Assembly: GCA_017942165.1 (NCBI GenBank)
Contig: JAGKSB010000005.1
Span: 62,001-126,000, forward strand
DNA length: 64,000 bases
DNA from: Rhinopithecimicrobium faecis
Lineage (GTDB): Bacteria; Bacteroidota; Bacteroidia; Sphingobacteriales; Sphingobacteriaceae
Direction: 5' to 3'
A program made the position numbers and the translations under genes. This document shows, one piece after another, positions 26,931 to 35,490 of this stretch; position 1 is the stretch's first letter; each line of letters opens with the position of its first letter. The notes beneath the pieces were generated by a model, which was not told the origin of the DNA, searched no databases, and saw only the letters and a list, made by a program, of their open reading frames with translations.

Positions 26931-27430
26931 GTATCGTCAAACCATTGTCCTTGGATGCGTAGGACTTTTTCTATAATATCGCGAACAACACCCTGTCCTC
27001 CATTGATGGGCGATATATAATCCGCTATTGCTTTAATTTCCGCGACAGCATCTGCAGGTGCAACGGCAATTTCAGCTAACTCCATACATTGTTTATCAGG
27101 ACAATCATCACCGACAAATAGCGTATCTTGATAGCTAAGTTGATATTTCTGTAGCAGCTGATCTAAGAGGGCGACCTTATTCGCTACGCCAATATGGACT
27201 TCTTGTATTCCTAAACCTGTCAATCGATGTAGGACACCTTGAGATTTCCCACCTGTAATTACCAGTAACAGAAAGCCTCTCTTGACCGCTAGCTGCATGG
27301 CGTAGCCATCCTTCACATGAAAGGATCTTAGCTGTTCGCCTGCTTCATTTACTAAGATCTTTCCGTCGGTCAGGACGCCATCCACATCTAAGACGATGGC
27401 TTTAATCTGCTTGAATTTCTCGAAAATCAT
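26912..27430 (-). CDS. kdsC: KdsC-like 3-deoxy-D-manno-octulosonate 8-phosphate phosphatase
   Basis: HAD-superfamily phosphatase that produces free KDO for lipopolysaccharide inner core. 172 residues from the ATG giving MIFEKFKQIKAIVLDVDGVL; an in-frame start 20 codons upstream adds a hydrophobic stretch foreign to this enzyme. Motif I is LDVDGVLTDG, motif II LLVITGGKS, and motifs III/IV are LFVGDDCPDKQCM. No cap domain, as in the C0 tetrameric KdsC. The C-terminus (DDTHIKSI) is encoded by the tandem repeat, so its end may vary between strains. A TATTTTTG box lies 12 bases before the ATG. Confidence 0.9.
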   Translation of the reverse strand: MIFEKFKQIKAIVLDVDGVLTDGKILVNEAGEQLRSFHVKDGYAMQLAVKRGFLLLVITGGKSQGVLHRLTGLGIQEVHIGVANKVALLDQLLQKYQLSYQDTLFVGDDCPDKQCMELAEIAVAPADAVAEIKAIADYISPINGGQGVVRDIIEKVLRIQGQWFDDTHIKSI

Positions 27431-27585
27431 TATCTTTTTTTCCAAAAATAGGAAATTATGAAGCAGGAATGAAACAATTTGTAGGGCCAAATTATTTCGT
27501 TGAAGTCATAATATTATTGGAATAAGTCAAAAAATCATAGAAATGTCATTTGGTAGTTGTATGCACAACTTTTTACAAAAAAAAC

Positions 27586-27617
27586 TTGGTAAATAATAGG
27601 TTCTTGCTGTATCTTTG
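27586..27617 (+). promoter_or_regulatory. Consensus promoter facing a region without genes
   Basis: TTG at 27586-27588, 21 bases, then TATCTTTG at 27610-27617, a full match to the Bacteroidota consensus. No reading frame follows; a terminator lies at 27806-27840. A second TAATTTTG box occurs at about 27723-27730. Confidence 0.65.
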
Positions 27618-27623
27618 TTGAAG

Positions 27624-27840
27624 ATAATTAAGGTTATCCAATCGCTCTTTAAAAATTTTATAAAAGAAAAACAAAGATAAGTAATGACATTTAAGTTACA
27701 ATAAATCAATCTTTTATAATTAATTTTGTAGCGTAATGATCGGCAGAAATAAAGATCATTTTAACAAGTCTTTTCATAATTTAGGTTTATAATTGGTTAG
27801 TAACGAACCCTGATGCCCATCATCAGGGTTTTGTTTTTTT
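27624..27840 (+). ncRNA. Candidate small structured RNA
   Basis: Between the promoter at 27586 and the terminator (AACCCTGATG, loop CCCAT, CATCAGGGTT, then T-rich to 27840) there is no plausible reading frame. The predicted transcript is about 190-215 bases. Its ends can pair (GTTA-CCAAT at 27633-27642 with ATTGG-TAAC at 27792-27804). An inner arm pairs around 27652-27668 with 27710-27727, and AATGATC pairs with GATCATT near 27740-27765. A long hairpin-like fold of this size recalls 6S-type RNA (6S-Flavo in this phylum), but AT-richness makes chance pairing a real possibility. It may also be a trans-acting sRNA. Confidence 0.42.
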
Positions 27841-27885
27841 ATGAAACTTTACAGCCCAAAAAGCATTAAAAACACCATTTAATTT

Positions 27886-27917
27886 CAAAAAAAAAGACTC
27901 CGAAAATCGAAGTCTTT
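27886..27917 (-). terminator. Terminator of the DUF3472 gene
   Basis: Read on the minus strand: AAAGACTTCGA, loop TTT, TCGGAGTCTTT followed by a T run (one G-U pair). Confidence 0.85.
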
Positions 27918-27922
27918 AAAGA

Positions 27923-27966
27923 ATTATAAAAATTATTGAACAGGATTATAAAAATTATTGAACAGA
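27923..27966. repeat. 22-bp tandem duplication after the DUF3472 stop
   Basis: Two copies of ATTATAAAAATTATTGAACA (first 20 bases of the unit) at 27923-27944 and 27945-27966, 21 of 22 positions identical, the difference being G/A. It starts 10 bases downstream of the stop of the minus-strand gene. Confidence 0.85.
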
Positions 27967-27976
27967 CGTGAAAAAA

Positions 27977-29254
27977 CTATTTTTCCAAGGATTCAAAATT
28001 GATTGCAGGCTCAACATTCGTAGGTTTACGTTCAAAATTCGTCATTATTTTTGTGTAGTCGCTAAAGAAGCCACAGTTACGTAAATAAAATTGATTTCCA
28101 TTTAGTCCTCCCGCATAGTCCATACGGTAGCCTTGTCTTGCGGTGTTATCTGCTGTAAACCGTGCCTTCGTAGCTTCGATCCATTTTCCTCCAGCAGTAC
28201 GTACCCACTGATTTCCAAATAACACTTGACGCTCATAAATCCCTTGATTAGGGTTAAAATTCTCCAGGAAGGAATGAAATCCTTTTAGGTAAGTCTGTGT
28301 CTTAGGGCGCTGAAAAGTCGCTATAAGCTGCCATTTATCTTCTTCAGGAATAAAGAACCATGCCGTATACTCTGTATAACCATCCGCGATAGGATGCCCA
28401 CGTAATAAGAATTTATAGGTGTTTCCAGCTTTCCAATTATAACGTAAGAAGCTCTGTCCTCCGGAACCTTCATTTCCAAATTCTCCCGTCTGCACCTTCT
28501 CTCCCTTAGCCTTTAGAAGTATCTTATGGTCTTCAGGGATAGCCTTAGGATCATCTGTTGAGAATGGAGACCATACAGAAAATAGGATACGTCGCTCCTG
28601 TGGTCCATTAACCTGCATTCCAAAGTATCCTTCACCGAATCCATTAGCCATGTAGTAGGAACCTTCAATATCATTTCCTACAGGCACAGTAACTTCATTA
28701 TAGTACCATTCGATCGATTCATTCTGTGGTTGGTTGTAACCTAAGTGTACAGAAGGACCTCTTCTACCCCAGTAATAAAAATTACCTTCGTTATTTTTCA
28801 CATAGTGTAAATCCGCTTCCACCATACCGGATTCAAGTTGGTAGGCTAAGATAACAGGGGATGATTTACCGAGTTTTAAGGCTTTCAATTTTATCACCTG
28901 GTAGCCTGTATCGCGGACAAACCATTTTCCGAGAGCAATCGTTGTTGCAGCGGATGATTTAATCTTTACGATACGCTTCTGCTGCCCTATTGAAACCTCA
29001 AATGTGCCGCCATCATTTACAGCTTCCAATTGTAAGGAAAGCTTAATATTTCCTGTTTTACTAAACCGTACAAAGGTTTGAAAACTAACAGTTGTTTGAT
29101 CCCAACCTTTAATACTGTTGCTACGTAACAGGTCGCGACCTAACGCGCCATCACTATACTGCCAAGTATTACCACCTATTGGTATACGTAAAGCTTGAGC
29201 TTGCAATTGTAAACTTGCAAACAAGCTCAGGAGAATAAAAAGGTATTTCATCAT
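27977..29254 (-). CDS. DUF5077/DUF3472 domain secreted protein
   Basis: A 425-residue exported protein (signal peptide to about LQLQAQA). The N-terminal part (about 22-140) matches the DUF5077 beta-sandwich. The C-terminal part (about 145-400) matches DUF3472, with SVHLGYNQPQN, YYMANGFGEGYFGMQVNG and TYKFLLRGHP. This two-domain architecture is common in Bacteroidota and looks like a carbohydrate-binding module fused to a jelly-roll-like domain. No enzymatic activity is established. There is no SusC/SusD pair or glycosidase around it, so it is not part of a polysaccharide locus here. Confidence 0.85.
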   Translation of the reverse strand: MMKYLFILLSLFASLQLQAQALRIPIGGNTWQYSDGALGRDLLRSNSIKGWDQTTVSFQTFVRFSKTGNIKLSLQLEAVNDGGTFEVSIGQQKRIVKIKSSAATTIALGKWFVRDTGYQVIKLKALKLGKSSPVILAYQLESGMVEADLHYVKNNEGNFYYWGRRGPSVHLGYNQPQNESIEWYYNEVTVPVGNDIEGSYYMANGFGEGYFGMQVNGPQERRILFSVWSPFSTDDPKAIPEDHKILLKAKGEKVQTGEFGNEGSGGQSFLRYNWKAGNTYKFLLRGHPIADGYTEYTAWFFIPEEDKWQLIATFQRPKTQTYLKGFHSFLENFNPNQGIYERQVLFGNQWVRTAGGKWIEATKARFTADNTARQGYRMDYAGGLNGNQFYLRNCGFFSDYTKIMTNFERKPTNVEPAINFESLEK

Positions 29255-29331
29255 ATATTAGGTATTAAGTAGAGCGAATATAAGTTTTTAAAAATAGGTA
29301 ATAGCGACCGCAGCGGCGCTAAAAACAAGAA

Positions 29332-29360
29332 AACCGATTGATTTCATAAATCAATCGGTT
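29332..29360 (-). terminator. Terminator of floA
   Basis: Perfect 13-bp stem AACCGATTGATTT with AAATCAATCGGTT, loop 3 bases, followed on the minus strand by TTCTTGTTTTT. Confidence 0.85.
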
Positions 29361-29390
29361 GTGTTACTTTACAAAAATATTGTTACAATA

Positions 29391-30368
29391 TTACTTCTTA
29401 TCTCCTGGATTAGGTTTAGAAATCGTCGTACGCATATCTGTGTCTGCTTGGATATTTTGCATTTTATAATAATCCATAATACCTAAGTTCCCCGATCTAA
29501 ACGCTTCGGCAATAGCCAATGGGATTTGGGACTCCGCTTCAATAACCTTGGCTTTCGCCTCTTGCGCTAAGGCACGCATCTCCTGCTCATTAGCGACCGC
29601 CATGGCACGACGTTCCTCAGCACGTGCATTGGCAACTTTCAAATCCGCTTCTGCCTGATCGGTTTGTAATTTGGCGCCAACATTCTCACCGATATCAATA
29701 TCAGCAATATCGATCGATAATATTTCAAAAGCCGTACCGCTGTCTAAGCCTTTAGATAATACTGTCTTGGAAATCTTATCAGGATTTTCTAATACTTCTT
29801 TATGATTTTGTGCGGACCCAATCGTAGTCACAATACCTTCACCTACACGAGCTAGAATTGTTTCCTCTCCGGCCCCACCGACAAGTTGATTGATATTCGC
29901 ACGTACAGTTACACGCGCTTTAGCAATTAATTGAATACCATCTTTTGCCACTGCAGCAACAGGAGGTGTATTAATTACTTGTGGATTTACAGACAATTGA
30001 ACGGCGTCAAAGACATCACGTCCTGCCAAATCAATTGCTGTAGCCAATTTAAAATCTAAGGGAATATTTGCTTTATCAGCAGATATTAAGGCTTTAATGA
30101 CTTTATTCACATTTCCTCCCGCGAGATAATGCGTCTCAATATCATTTGTAGAAATTTTTAGACCAGCCTTTGTTGAGGTAATCATCGCATTGGTAACTAA
30201 GGAAGGTGAAACCTTACGTAGACGCATAAGCACCAAATTTAGCAGTGATATTTTAACATTAGAAAGCTGTGCCGTGAACCATAAATTTACAGGTAATAAA
30301 TACAAAAGTAGAAATAAGGCAATAACAGAACCTACAATAATTAATAAAACAGAAATATTTGAATCCAT
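29391..30368 (-). CDS. floA: Flotillin-like protein FloA (UPF0365)
   Basis: Membrane scaffold of functional membrane microdomains. 325 residues: an N-terminal membrane segment ([20 protein letters not shown]), a PHB/SPFH-type domain ([40 protein letters not shown]) and an Ala/Glu-rich coiled coil ([20 protein letters not shown]) with a short tail. Length and order fit FloA, which in Bacillus and relatives organises signalling and secretion complexes. It is often encoded with an NfeD protein, which is absent here. It is monocistronic and divergent from the hybrid kinase operon, with a 294-base intergenic region (30369-30662) in which I find no convincing promoter. Confidence 0.94.
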   Translation of the reverse strand: MDSNISVLLIIVGSVIALFLLLYLLPVNLWFTAQLSNVKISLLNLVLMRLRKVSPSLVTNAMITSTKAGLKISTNDIETHYLAGGNVNKVIKALISADKANIPLDFKLATAIDLAGRDVFDAVQLSVNPQVINTPPVAAVAKDGIQLIAKARVTVRANINQLVGGAGEETILARVGEGIVTTIGSAQNHKEVLENPDKISKTVLSKGLDSGTAFEILSIDIADIDIGENVGAKLQTDQAEADLKVANARAEERRAMAVANEQEMRALAQEAKAKVIEAESQIPLAIAEAFRSGNLGIMDYYKMQNIQADTDMRTTISKPNPGDKK

Positions 30369-30662
30369 ATTTTTTAGGGTTATTTCCCTAAATATAATAA
30401 AATTATTGCGAAAAGCACAGATTTATTCATTAAAAAGCCTTTTAAAGGCAATTAAATCGCCTTTTAGGCACACTTTTGCACTATAGCCATTTCGCTACAA
30501 AACTTAATTTAACATAGCATTTTAGCTACAAAAAAAATTTTTTGATTAGTAAAATAAGTATTTTTACATGATTAACTGGATTTAGCCAAAAGCGCTATTA
30601 AATCAAACTTTATAACTATCTTCAGCTACATCTAAAGAAGCATCAAACCTATTGCATTTAAA

Positions 30663-33600
30663 ATGAAAAAACAAACGTTTAAAACCCAAGTTACCATTGG
30701 CGTAATTTTTTCGTTTCTGGTGATATTATTTTCAGCCCTATATTTCTTTAATAAACTAGATAGTAATACGTCTCGAAGAAATAAGCTCATCGCAGAAATA
30801 CAGCAGAAATTCGACGCCATCGATCGCCTAAAAATCGAAACTACACATGCTTCGGATGAAAAATTACACTATATATTAAATAGGGAAACTAGCGACCTAG
30901 CTATCTTAATGGATATCCAAGAGCAATGTAACGCCCTACTAGATAGCATCAAGAAACCTATCGGCTCCTTTGGTATTGAACAAAACAGCTTAATAAAGCT
31001 AGAAAAGGAAATTAATAACTTTGTAAACCCTCCCAATTTTAAAGAAGATGTCAACATAAACTCTTCGCAAGTTCTGGAACAGCATATACGTGTTCAATCT
31101 TCCTTAATCAATCATATGTCTGCTATTTCACTTGATTTAGTGAGTCAACGAAAAAATAAACTTTTTGAATTAGAGCAAGACTTACAAGATACTCGTTATT
31201 TTACATATATCTCGATTTCAATCGGGCTGGGATTTATAATCTTCTTATTTCTACGTATTGTCGCCGTTTTCAAAATACTCAGATTCACAATAGCAACAGC
31301 GCAACAGTCTAATTTAGAGCTGACAGAACTCTCCGAAAAAATCGAACGTACGAATACCTTATTAAAGAAAATATCAGAATTCGATAATAATATACGTGGT
31401 GATTTAAAGGAAAAAGAATTAGCGACGGTAGCACTAGATTCTTATATAAAAATTAGTAACTCCATTGCGGCAACCTTATATATGGAGGATGATGACAGCC
31501 AGACCTATAAGCTTCAAGCTGCACAAGGCTTAGCGGAAGAGTCTCAATTAAGCACCTATATTCAGGCTGATCATGGTGTTTTCCAAGAAGTAATTGCGTC
31601 CAAAGAAATCAAATATATTCCCAATGTACGCTCGCAATCACTGATAACAAAATCAAGCTTAACAGATCAATTTACCACAGACATCTATATCATACCTTTG
31701 GTTTACGAAACCAAAAGCATAGGCTTTATAGAATTAGTCACGAAAATAGAACCTGAAAAAATAAGCTTATTTAAAGAGTTTTTTCAAAAAGCGGGAAGTA
31801 GCCTTGCGGTAGCCTTTACTGTAGCCAAAGCACACCGTAAAATGTCTGAACTCTTTGAAGAGCTGCAACAGCAAACGGAAGAACTTGAAGCACAGCAGGA
31901 AGAGTTACGTACTACGAATGAGGAATTAGTCTATAAAACAAACCTATTGGAAGCTTCGGAAGAAGAGCTGCGCGTACAACAAGAAGAACTTTCCCAATCA
32001 AACGCAGAGCTTGAGGAAAAAGCACAGCTTCTTTCTCAACAGAATGCAGATCTTGAAAAAGCACGTTTTTCAATTGCTGACAAAATCCGAGAAGTAGAAC
32101 AAGCGAGTAAATATAAATCAGAATTTATGGCCAATATGAGTCATGAGTTACGAACACCGCTAAACAGTATCTTAATTCTCGCAAAATTATTGCAAGACAA
32201 TAAACAAGCGAATTTATTTGATGATCAGATTAAATATGCCCGTGTTATTCACAGCGCAGGAACAGACTTATTGCATCTGATTAATGAACTGCTAGATTTA
32301 GCGAAAATTGAATCCGGCAATGTAGAGGTCGAAAAAGATACCATCCATCTCCAGGTATTCAGTGATGAAGTTCGGGAGTTATTCAAAACAACGGCTGAGG
32401 AAAAACAAATAGACTTCGAAATATCAATAGATGCCGAAGTTCCGGAAAAAATTATCTCTGATGAATACCGCGTAGCGCAAGTCCTAAAAAATCTGCTTTC
32501 CAATGCGTTTAAGTTTACCCCAAGTAAGGGAAAAGTAACACTCGCTATCATCCGTCAAGGAGATTACTTAACATTCCAAGTCAGCGATACAGGAATTGGT
32601 ATTGCTGAAGAAAAACAAGCACTTATATTCGAAGCTTTCAAACAGGAAGATGGCTCTACAAGTCGCAAATATGGCGGTACAGGATTAGGCTTATCAATCT
32701 GTAGAGAGATTGCCAACCTCTTAGGAGGACACATCAGCCTAAAATCCGAACAACAGGTGGGTAGTACATTCTCCATAAGTCTTCCATTAGTAACTGCATT
32801 ACCGGTACTACAAAATGAAAAAAATGTGTTGGCACCAGAAATGGCGCCCATGAAACCCATAAAAACAGCTTTAACGGTAGATCAGCCGCTATTGAAAAAG
32901 GTGAATAAAGGCGCTTCAAACTTATTAATAATTGAAGATGATATTAATTTTGCCGAAATTTTAAAACAGTACGCCGAAGAAAATGGCTTCACGACCTTCC
33001 TTTGTCATAAAGGGGATGAAGGGCTATTAAAAGCTCAAACGATGATTCCTGATGCCATTATCTTAGATGTTATGCTTCCGAATATGGACGGATGGACGAT
33101 TTTAAAGAAACTTAAAGCAGACCCTAACACCAAAGATATTCCTGTACATATGATGTCTGCAGCAACTTTCACGAAAACAGAAAGCTTGCAAGAGGGGGCT
33201 ATTGGATTCCTACGTAAGCCTATTTCGGAAGAAGCCTTAGAAGAGGTATTCTCCCGCATCAAAGAAATGATAAATGTACCCCTTAAGCGTGTACTATTAA
33301 TCGAAGATCATGAGCTTCAAAGTGAATTTATCAAATCCTCACTCAATGAGCAACATACACTTGTAGACCAGGCATTTGACGCTAAATCAGCGCTAGAAAT
33401 ACTGAAAGAGAATCCGAGCTACGACTGTATTATCTTGGATATCCACCTGCCAGATAAGTCAGGCATGGAGCTGCTTGATGAAATTAAATCCATGGAAGCC
33501 TATAAAAATGTGCCGATTATTATTAACACAGCGATGGAGCTAACTTCGGAGAATACACATCAAATATTACAACATTCTCAGGCCATGGTGCTCAAGTCAG

Positions 33601-34091
33601 GGAAATCTAATGATCGCCTTATTGATGAAGTAAATCTATTCCTCAACAGAATAAAAGAAGATGAAAATAAACTAACGCATAAAGCTGTAAATCAAACGGA
33701 AATTAACCTAGAACTCGTGCTAAAAGGAAAAAATATCCTGCTAGCGGATGATGATATGCGGAATGTCTTTGCCCTAAGTACAGCATTTGAGTCGTATAAT
33801 ATGAATATTGAAATTGCTAATAACGGCTTAGAAGCCCTACAAATCCTGGAAGATAACAGCCAAATAGATTTAATACTAATGGATATTATGATGCCTGAAA
33901 TGGACGGTTTTGAAGCTATTACACATATTAGAGCGCAGAGTAAATATCAGAAACTTCCAATTATCGCTGTCACAGCGAAAGCTATGAAAGGTGATCGTGA
34001 GAAAGCCCTCGAAGTTGGTGCCAATGACTATATCTCTAAGCCTATTGAATTAGAAAAATTAATTTCCTTAATGCGCGTATGGTTAAGTTAG
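30663..34091 (+). CDS. Membrane hybrid histidine kinase with GAF domain and three receiver domains
   Basis: A 1142-residue sensor kinase. Order: membrane helix (about 10-28), a helical periplasmic region (about 30-175) of CHASE3-like character, a second helix (about 180-205), GAF domain (about 240-390) and a long Glu/Gln-rich coiled coil (394-483; QQEEL repeated). Then HisKA with His494 in NMSHELRTPLNS, HATPase (SNAFKFTPS; DTGIGIAEEK; GGTGLGLSI) and three receiver domains with phospho-acceptor Asp at about 802 (LDVMLPNMDG), 926 (LDIHLPDKSG) and 1074 (MDIMMPEMDG). There is no DNA-binding output, so it must signal by phosphotransfer or protein contacts. CheR follows with a 13-base overlap. Confidence 0.94.
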   Translation: MKKQTFKTQVTIGVIFSFLVILFSALYFFNKLDSNTSRRNKLIAEIQQKFDAIDRLKIETTHASDEKLHYILNRETSDLAILMDIQEQCNALLDSIKKPIGSFGIEQNSLIKLEKEINNFVNPPNFKEDVNINSSQVLEQHIRVQSSLINHMSAISLDLVSQRKNKLFELEQDLQDTRYFTYISISIGLGFIIFLFLRIVAVFKILRFTIATAQQSNLELTELSEKIERTNTLLKKISEFDNNIRGDLKEKELATVALDSYIKISNSIAATLYMEDDDSQTYKLQAAQGLAEESQLSTYIQADHGVFQEVIASKEIKYIPNVRSQSLITKSSLTDQFTTDIYIIPLVYETKSIGFIELVTKIEPEKISLFKEFFQKAGSSLAVAFTVAKAHRKMSELFEELQQQTEELEAQQEELRTTNEELVYKTNLLEASEEELRVQQEELSQSNAELEEKAQLLSQQNADLEKARFSIADKIREVEQASKYKSEFMANMSHELRTPLNSILILAKLLQDNKQANLFDDQIKYARVIHSAGTDLLHLINELLDLAKIESGNVEVEKDTIHLQVFSDEVRELFKTTAEEKQIDFEISIDAEVPEKIISDEYRVAQVLKNLLSNAFKFTPSKGKVTLAIIRQGDYLTFQVSDTGIGIAEEKQALIFEAFKQEDGSTSRKYGGTGLGLSICREIANLLGGHISLKSEQQVGSTFSISLPLVTALPVLQNEKNVLAPEMAPMKPIKTALTVDQPLLKKVNKGASNLLIIEDDINFAEILKQYAEENGFTTFLCHKGDEGLLKAQTMIPDAIILDVMLPNMDGWTILKKLKADPNTKDIPVHMMSAATFTKTESLQEGAIGFLRKPISEEALEEVFSRIKEMINVPLKRVLLIEDHELQSEFIKSSLNEQHTLVDQAFDAKSALEILKENPSYDCIILDIHLPDKSGMELLDEIKSMEAYKNVPIIINTAMELTSENTHQILQHSQAMVLKSGKSNDRLIDEVNLFLNRIKEDENKLTHKAVNQTEINLELVLKGKNILLADDDMRNVFALSTAFESYNMNIEIANNGLEALQILEDNSQIDLILMDIMMPEMDGFEAITHIRAQSKYQKLPIIAVTAKAMKGDREKALEVGANDYISKPIELEKLISLMRVWLS

Positions 34092-34909
34092 TTCCTTTGA
34101 TAACCTATGAGGATTTATCAGAAATTATTCTGCTCGTAAAGAATGTGTACGACATGGATCTTTCAGGCTATTCCAAAGCTTCACTAAAACGTCGTGTAAT
34201 CCGATTTATGGAGCTGGAAAAGTTGGACTTATTAGGTTTGAAAACAGCTTTAATAAATACCAAAGGATTCTACAGTCACTTTATTATGGAGCTGACGGTA
34301 AATGTGACCGAAATGTTTAGGGATCCTCAGTACTACCAGTTACTAAATACGGAGGTCATGCCCTACTTAGCTAGCTTTCCAAGATTGCGCTTATGGAGTG
34401 CTGGCTGCTCCACGGGTGAAGAAGTATATTCACTTTCAATAATCCTACAGGAGCATGGGCTCTATCAACGTTCTTTTATTTATGGTACAGATATCAATGC
34501 TCGCGTGTTAGACACGGCAAAAAAAGGCATTTATAGCCTGGCAAAGGTTAAAGAATATTCTGACAACTACCTGAAGTCAGGCTGCAAAAACTCACTTTCA
34601 GACTATTATACCGCGATGTATGAAGCGGCATGTATGCCCAATGAGTTAAAAGAGAAAATACTTTTCTCCACACATAATTTAGTTAGCGATGGCGTATTCA
34701 ACGAATTTCAGTTTATTTCATGCAGAAATGTACTGATTTATTTTGAAATAGATTTACAAAAAAAGGTGTTTGAATTGTTTGATAAATCCCTCGCCCTCTT
34801 TGGTTTTTTATGCTTAGGATCCAAGGAGAGTATGATTCATAGTGGGCTCTTACACAAGTACAAGGTAATCGATAAAAAGTATAATATCTATCAGAAAATT
34901 GCGCTCTAA
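34079..34909 (+). CDS. cheR: CheR-type protein-glutamate methyltransferase
   Basis: SAM-dependent methyltransferase that methylates glutamates in signalling coiled coils. The 276-residue protein has the CheR N-terminal helical domain (YSKASLKRRVIRFM) and the SAM motif LRLWSAGCSTGEEVYSLS, with VTEMFRDPQYY and FISCRNVLIYF typical of CheR. Its start lies 13 bases inside the kinase gene and its stop overlaps the cheB start (TAATG), so all three are translationally coupled. No chemoreceptor, CheA or CheW is in the window, which argues for a kinase-linked role rather than chemotaxis. Confidence 0.93.
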   Translation: MVKLVPLITYEDLSEIILLVKNVYDMDLSGYSKASLKRRVIRFMELEKLDLLGLKTALINTKGFYSHFIMELTVNVTEMFRDPQYYQLLNTEVMPYLASFPRLRLWSAGCSTGEEVYSLSIILQEHGLYQRSFIYGTDINARVLDTAKKGIYSLAKVKEYSDNYLKSGCKNSLSDYYTAMYEAACMPNELKEKILFSTHNLVSDGVFNEFQFISCRNVLIYFEIDLQKKVFELFDKSLALFGFLCLGSKESMIHSGLLHKYKVIDKKYNIYQKIAL

Positions 34910-35481
34910 TGAAAAAGCCCGAAATCCTATGTATCGGTGGCTCTGCAGGGAGCTATCATTTAATTTTAGATCTTCTAGCGACGATTCCAACTCAATTTCA
35001 AATTCCCTTAGTGGTGATCATCCATAGAAATGAGCGTTATGATTCTAAGATTGAGGAAAATCTTGACAAGCGGATAGCACTCCGTGTTAAAGTCGCCGAA
35101 GATAAGGAAGCTATTCAAGCAGGAACCATCTATTTTGCTCCCGCAGGCTATCATTTACTGATAGAACCGGACTTTACTTTCTCTTTGGATATCTCTGCTC
35201 CGCTAAATTTTTGCCGTCCAGCGATTGATGTAACTTTTGAAACAGCAGCTGAAGCCTATCAAGATCTTTGCTGTGGTATCCTACTTTCTGGAGCCAATCA
35301 AGATGGCGCCAAGGGCCTAATGCGTATTCATGAGTTTGGAGGAAATTGCCTGGTGCAAGACCCTGTGGAAGCTGAAATTTCCACCATGCCACAAGCGGCC
35401 TTAACCCTATGGCCAGCACACCCAATTTACACTTATAATGAACTGAAAAAAATCATTATACAAATGACATATTCTAATTAA
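34909..35481 (+). CDS. cheB: CheB-type methylesterase, catalytic domain only
   Basis: Protein-glutamate methylesterase/deamidase domain (190 residues) without the regulatory receiver domain of chemotactic CheB. The catalytic triad is visible: Ser12 (CIGGSAGS), His39 (VVIIHRN) and Asp132 (GANQDGAKG). Lack of a receiver domain means activity is not set by direct phosphorylation; control may come from the receiver domains of the neighbouring kinases. It overlaps cheR by one base and precedes the second hybrid kinase by 9 bases. Confidence 0.93.
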   Translation: MKKPEILCIGGSAGSYHLILDLLATIPTQFQIPLVVIIHRNERYDSKIEENLDKRIALRVKVAEDKEAIQAGTIYFAPAGYHLLIEPDFTFSLDISAPLNFCRPAIDVTFETAAEAYQDLCCGILLSGANQDGAKGLMRIHEFGGNCLVQDPVEAEISTMPQAALTLWPAHPIYTYNELKKIIIQMTYSN

Positions 35482-35490
35482 CACAAGCTG

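Noticed and set aside
30369..30662. Promoter or regulatory element in the floA/kinase intergenic region
   Set aside because: TATTTTTA at 30559 with TTG at 30542 has a 14-base spacer, too short; other matches are weak in AT-rich sequence.
34079..35481. Chemotaxis operon
   Set aside because: CheR and CheB are present, but CheA, CheW, CheY-type single regulators, receptors and flagellar genes are absent.
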